From: Burkholderia vietnamiensis LMG 10929
GTDB lineage: Bacteria > Pseudomonadota > Gammaproteobacteria > Burkholderiales > Burkholderiaceae
DNA length: 64,000 nucleotides
Direction: 5' to 3'
NCBI RefSeq assembly: GCF_000959445.1
Contig: NZ_CP009630.1
Location: forward strand, 1,240,001-1,304,000
Of this stretch, positions 60,517 through 64,000 are shown one piece after another. Under the pieces are notes generated by a model. The model saw only the letters and a program-made list of their open reading frames with translations. It was not told the DNA's origin and searched no databases. How positions within the stretch are numbered: the first letter of the stretch is position 1; each line of letters begins with the position of its first letter. The position numbers and the translations under genes are program-made.

Positions 60517-60842
60517 ACGTTCTTCCTCCCCTTGTGTTGTTTCGTTATGTCGGCAAGCAGGAAGACTTACTGTAATTCGCGCTTTCCGTGCCTGAGGAAG
60601 TATTCCTCACGATGGCTGAATATATCGGTCAATTCGCCCTGACACGGGGTCGAATCCGGTGACTATCCGTCCTCGCAAACGATCCACGACGTCTAGTCTT
60701 TTTATCGGTCGCCGCACCACCGAGGACCTCAACGAACGCGCCCGCACGCTTGCCGACGCGATGCGCGCATGGAAGCTCGACTAGCCGCCGCGGGCGGGCA
60801 TGCAAACGGGAGAAGGCACCGCATGCGGCGCCCCATTACGCC
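60517..60842. other. Interval between the chemoreceptor and histidine kinase genes
   Basis: It holds a 41-codon plus-strand frame from GTG 60659 to TAG 60784, whose product ends ERARTLADAMRAWKLD and looks like a small protein or the tail of a decayed gene. It has only a weak ribosome site. No other feature stands out. Confidence 0.4.
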
Positions 60843-62120
60843 TCACCGCGCGCCACTGTTGTTCGGAAACCTCATCGCAATGACGAGCCCGCCGTCGGCC
60901 GCGTTGGCAATCTGCAGCGTGCCGCCGTGATGGCGAACGAGGCGGCGCACGATGGCGAGGCCGAGGCCGCTGTGCGCGGTGCCGCCGCGCGCCGGATCGA
61001 GCCGGACGAACGGACGCAGCACGCGGTCGAGGTCCGGCTCGGACACGCCTGGCCCGTGATCACGCACCACGAGCTCGTAGTGCCCGTCATGCGCTCGCGT
61101 GGCGATTTCCACGGGCGGCTCGCCGTAGGTCAGCGCATTTTCGACGAGGTTCGAGAGAATGCGGTCGATATCCACGATGGGCAGCGTGAAGTCCGGCCCG
61201 GCGCGCAGATCGAGCGTCACGAGCGCGTCGGTGTCCGCTGCACCGCCGGGAGCCAGCGCGTCGGTGTAATCGCGCCGGCAGTGGGCGTCCACGCTCGTCT
61301 GCGGCGAACTTTCAGGGCTTTCGCGGGCGAAGTCCAGAAACTGCGTGATGACGCGCGACATCGATTCGGTGTCGCGCAGAAAGCCGTCGCGATCGCCGGG
61401 ATCGGTCAGCAGATCCGCACGCACCTGCATGCGCGTGAGCGGCGTACGCAGGTCGTGCGCGATGCTCGCGAGCATCACGGCGCGCTCGCGTTCGGCCTCG
61501 GCCAGTTCGCGCGTCATGTCGTTGAAGTCGTCGATCAGTTCGCGCACTTCACGCGGTCCGCGCTTGCGCACGAGGCTCGCATGAACGCCCGTACGATGCT
61601 CGCGCGCCGCGGCAGCGAGGTCGCGCACCGTCCCGTTGAACCGCCACGCGAGCATCACCGCGACCACGACGGCAAACGCCAGCGTCAACGCCAGCGCGCC
61701 AGTGAAGCGGTAGAGCGGCACATCGGCCTGCGGCAACACGATGCCGCGCGCGCTGCCCGCGGGGAGCACGCGCAGCGTGCCGTCGCCGTCCATTGCCACG
61801 TGGGTGCCCGACGGCAGCACGTGCCGCAATTGCCGTTCGATCGGCCCATTGGTGTCGCCGCGAAAGCGCTGCGCGTCGGCGGCCGGCAATTGCTTCAGGT
61901 CCGCGAACGAAATACCGAGGATGTCGGCCACCGACCGATCGCCGCCGCTCTCCCGCCCGCCCATGCTCGCGGCAGCCTCCACGACGCGCGAAATATGGAA
62001 GGCGGCAAGGCTCGCGCGGCTTTGCTCGATCAGCAGCAGCGACGTGAGGTGAACCAGCACGAGCAGGCCCACCGTGGTTACGACGAGCCGCCCGAACATC
62101 GAATCAAACGGATTCTTCAT
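60843..62120 (-). CDS. Sensor histidine kinase, EnvZ-like
   Basis: This 425-residue inner-membrane kinase has two membrane helices (about 9-28 and 140-162) around a periplasmic sensor of about 110 residues, then HAMP. The phospho-acceptor box is MLASIAHDLRTPLTRM with its His, and the ATP domain has NLVENALTYG, DHGPGVSE and GLGLAIVRRL. It overlaps the response regulator gene by 17 bases and is its partner. The signal is unknown; the neighbouring divergent efflux gene suggests a toxic compound or envelope stress. Confidence 0.95.
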   Translation of the reverse strand: MKNPFDSMFGRLVVTTVGLLVLVHLTSLLLIEQSRASLAAFHISRVVEAAASMGGRESGGDRSVADILGISFADLKQLPAADAQRFRGDTNGPIERQLRHVLPSGTHVAMDGDGTLRVLPAGSARGIVLPQADVPLYRFTGALALTLAFAVVVAVMLAWRFNGTVRDLAAAAREHRTGVHASLVRKRGPREVRELIDDFNDMTRELAEAERERAVMLASIAHDLRTPLTRMQVRADLLTDPGDRDGFLRDTESMSRVITQFLDFARESPESSPQTSVDAHCRRDYTDALAPGGAADTDALVTLDLRAGPDFTLPIVDIDRILSNLVENALTYGEPPVEIATRAHDGHYELVVRDHGPGVSEPDLDRVLRPFVRLDPARGGTAHSGLGLAIVRRLVRHHGGTLQIANAADGGLVIAMRFPNNSGAR

Positions 62121-62862
62121 CGGCCGGGTTGTCGGGAATGAACATGTAGCCGATGCCGCGCATGGTCTGCAGCCGTCGGGGATTGGACGGGTCGTCCTCG
62201 ATCAGGCGGCGCAGGCGCCATACCGGCACGTCGATGCCGCGCTCGGTCACGTCGGCGTCCGGACCGTGGAGCAGCTCGATGAGCCGCGTACGCGACAGCG
62301 TTTCCATCGGATGCGAGGCCAGCACTTCGAGCAGCGCGTACTCGCCGCCCGTGAGCTTGACGGGCGCGCCTTCGCACAGCAGCGTGCGCGTCGAGAAATC
62401 CAGCTCGAAACGGCCGAACCGGCACGGGGCGCGCTTCTCCTGGACCACCGCGGGCGGCGGCGGCCCCTGCCGGCGCAGCACTGCATGGATGCGCGCGAGC
62501 AGTTCCTGCGGCATGAACGGCTTGCCCAGATAGTCGTCCGCGCCCAGTTCGAGCCCCAGCACGCGGTCCACGCCTTCGGCGCGCGCGGTCAGCATGATGA
62601 CCGGAATCGTGTCGCCGCGCGCGCGCAACTGCTTGAGCGCGGTGAGGCCATCGACGCCCGGCATCATGAAATCCAGCACGATGATGGACGGCCGTTCGCG
62701 CTCCAGCCGCCGCGCGAGATTCGTGGCGTCGTGCAGAACGGAGAACGCAATGCCGCGCTGCTGGAAGAACTTGCGCAGCAGGTCGCGCAGTTCGGCGTCG
62801 TCGTCGACGAGCAGGACTTGCAGCGCGGAGTCGGGGATGGAAGGTGCGTGCACTTCGGGCAT
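62104..62862 (-). CDS. OmpR-family response regulator
   Basis: This 252-residue regulator has a receiver domain with acidic pocket LVDDD, phospho-Asp in IVLDFMMPG, and conserved Lys in YLGKPF, then an OmpR winged helix with RTLLCEGAPVKLTGGEYALL and RRLQTMRGIGYMF. It is first in the two-gene operon with the kinase and divergent from an RND adaptor gene 327 bases away, which is a likely target. Confidence 0.95.
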   Translation of the reverse strand: MPEVHAPSIPDSALQVLLVDDDAELRDLLRKFFQQRGIAFSVLHDATNLARRLERERPSIIVLDFMMPGVDGLTALKQLRARGDTIPVIMLTARAEGVDRVLGLELGADDYLGKPFMPQELLARIHAVLRRQGPPPPAVVQEKRAPCRFGRFELDFSTRTLLCEGAPVKLTGGEYALLEVLASHPMETLSRTRLIELLHGPDADVTERGIDVPVWRLRRLIEDDPSNPRRLQTMRGIGYMFIPDNPADEESV

Positions 62863-63189
62863 TCAGGGCGGCGTGAGGACGAAATGATGGTAGCCCGGAG
62901 AGGGCCCGGCTGGCTTTCGGAATATTACCGAGAATTGCGCCCGCTAACGAAACCCGCACGAAGACCCGGCCGCGACGGTAGTTCGTACGCCGAAAGCCCG
63001 GTTCTCTTTCGGCCGTATTCGCGCGTCACGGGACAGTAAGTTTCCGTAAGCACGAAAAAATGCGCCGTCGGTAGCGTTACGCCTTGCCCAGTACCGGTTC
63101 CGTCGGGGCGCCACCAAGGTGCGCCGGAAGCGTCCGGTGCCGTCCCGTTCTCGCATCGCGCGACGTCGCGATGTCCAAACAGGTCCAAG
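62863..63189. promoter_or_regulatory. Divergent region between the two-component pair and RND adaptor
   Basis: This 327-base region should carry promoters for both directions. CAGTAAGTTTCCGTAAG near 63030-63050 contains a TAAG/GTAAG direct repeat that could be an OmpR-type site. No gene is supported. Confidence 0.4.
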
Positions 63190-64000
63190 ATGAAAACGCC
63201 AATCCTCCCCAACCACGCGCACCGCCGCATGACGTGCAGGCCGCGCCAGCTGTTTGCCGCCCTCTCGATACTGGCGATAGTCGGCACCGCCGGCTGCAAC
63301 AGGCAAGCAGGCGGGCCGCCCGGCGGCGCCGCCGCGCAGACCGCGCAGGTGGGCGTGCTCACGCTCGCGCCGCAGCGCATCGTCGAAACCACCGAACTCT
63401 CTGGCCGCCTTTCCTCGCAGAAGGTCTCCGACGTCCGACCGCAGGTGAGCGGCATCATCCTCAAGCGCCTGTTCGTGGAAGGCGGTGACGTGAAGGCCGG
63501 CCAGGTGCTCTACCAGATCGATCCGGCCACCTACCGGGCGGCCTACGACCAGGCGCGCGGCACGCTCGAAAACGCCCGCGCCACGTTGGCCGATGCGAAG
63601 ACGAAAGCGGACCGCTACACGGAACTCGTGAAGATCAACGCCGTGAGCAAGCAGGACTACGACGACGCCGTCGCCGCCGTCCACCAGGACGCCGCCACCG
63701 TGACGGCCGACGCGGCCGCGCTCGAATCGGCGCGCGTGAACCTCGAATACACGCGCGTGCGGGCGCCCATTTCAGGACGCATCGGCGCCTCCACCGTGAC
63801 CGAAGGCGCGCTCGTCACGTCCGCCCAGACCACTGCGCTCGCCACCATCCAGGCGTTCGATCAGATGTATCTCGACGTCACGCGTCCCAGCACGGAGTGG
63901 CTGAAGCTGCGCAAGGCCTTCGCTTCGGGGCGCCTCAAGAAGACGGGCAGCGACAGCGCCGCCGTCACGCTCGTGATGGAGGACGGCACCGAATACGCCC
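63190..64000 (+). CDS. RND efflux periplasmic adaptor lipoprotein (3' end outside the window)
   Basis: The first 270 codons encode an AcrA/MexA-type membrane fusion protein. A lipoprotein signal ends LAIVGTAGC. The barrel-sandwich part shows VRPQVSGIILKRLFVEGGDVKAGQVLYQIDP (read as VRPQVSGIILKRLF and GGDVKAGQVLYQIDP), followed by the alpha-hairpin with ARATLADAKTKADRYTELV and YTRVRAPISGRIG. The reading frame is open to the last base. The pump and outer-membrane channel should follow outside. It is divergent from the OmpR-kinase pair. Confidence 0.93.
   Translation, partial: MKTPILPNHAHRRMTCRPRQLFAALSILAIVGTAGCNRQAGGPPGGAAAQTAQVGVLTLAPQRIVETTELSGRLSSQKVSDVRPQVSGIILKRLFVEGGDVKAGQVLYQIDPATYRAAYDQARGTLENARATLADAKTKADRYTELVKINAVSKQDYDDAVAAVHQDAATVTADAAALESARVNLEYTRVRAPISGRIGASTVTEGALVTSAQTTALATIQAFDQMYLDVTRPSTEWLKLRKAFASGRLKKTGSDSAAVTLVMEDGTEYA

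Overview
The window looks like a Burkholderia replicon, most likely a secondary chromosome of the Burkholderia cepacia complex. It has very high GC with strong GC3, a typical Burkholderia porin, a DUF3564 protein and the hpa pathway. Much of the window is an exopolysaccharide (EPS) locus with CRP/FNR and VpsR-like sigma-54 regulators, which resembles the c-di-GMP-controlled EPS (Bep/BerA/BerB) region described in B. cenocepacia. That identity is from memory and not verified by alignment. I see no rRNA, tRNA, insertion sequence, prophage or CRISPR array.

Layout. 1-4.4 kb: end of an ABC-transporter ATPase gene, a porin, a quinone-oxidoreductase-like MDR with a small partner gene, and a divergent AraC regulator. 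4.4-11 kb: an intact homoprotocatechuate meta-cleavage operon (hpaG1-G2-E-D-F-H-I, minus strand) with divergent hpaR. 11-25 kb: housekeeping and respiratory genes. These are an SDR/thioester-reductase-like protein, DUF3564, a stand-alone PBP2/FtsI paralogue, a 43-unit heptamer array, a YbaL-type antiporter, a three-subunit gluconate-dehydrogenase-type operon behind an operator-bearing promoter, DUF3995, alanine dehydrogenase and a DksA-like protein.

25-59 kb: the polysaccharide region. It holds a CRP/FNR regulator, polyprenyl-phosphate glycosyl-1-phosphate transferase and GT4 operon. An AT-rich intergenic island and a second CRP/FNR regulator follow. Next comes a five-gene translationally coupled cassette (carrier protein, ACAD-like flavoprotein, aaRS-derived amino acid:carrier-protein ligase, DUF1839, GH2), which ends convergently with a VpsR-like sigma-54 activator. 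Beyond it lie a GT4, GNAT-ManC, a secreted beta-helix protein, an acyltransferase 3, a Wzy-like polymerase, Wzc, Wza, Wzx, another GT4, a fused double alpha/beta hydrolase and an exported GH3. Together these supply GDP-mannose, the priming transferase, two or more glycosyltransferases, acyl modification, flippase, polymerase and export.

59-64 kb: a methyl-accepting chemotaxis protein, an OmpR/histidine-kinase pair, and the start of a divergent RND efflux adaptor that runs off the window.

The most interesting element is the aminoacyl-carrier-protein cassette (30662-36606). Its ligase keeps class II synthetase motifs and has Cys143, Glu188 and Cys291 at exactly the spacing of the zinc ligands in characterised amino acid:carrier-protein ligases. 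Its ACAD-like member has lost the catalytic Glu segment. Its DUF1839 member shows a Gln-x-x-Cys plus downstream His pattern like BtrH-type acyltransferases. I infer a pathway that loads a small amino acid on a carrier protein, possibly oxidises it, and transfers it to a glycan or other acceptor linked to biofilm polysaccharide.
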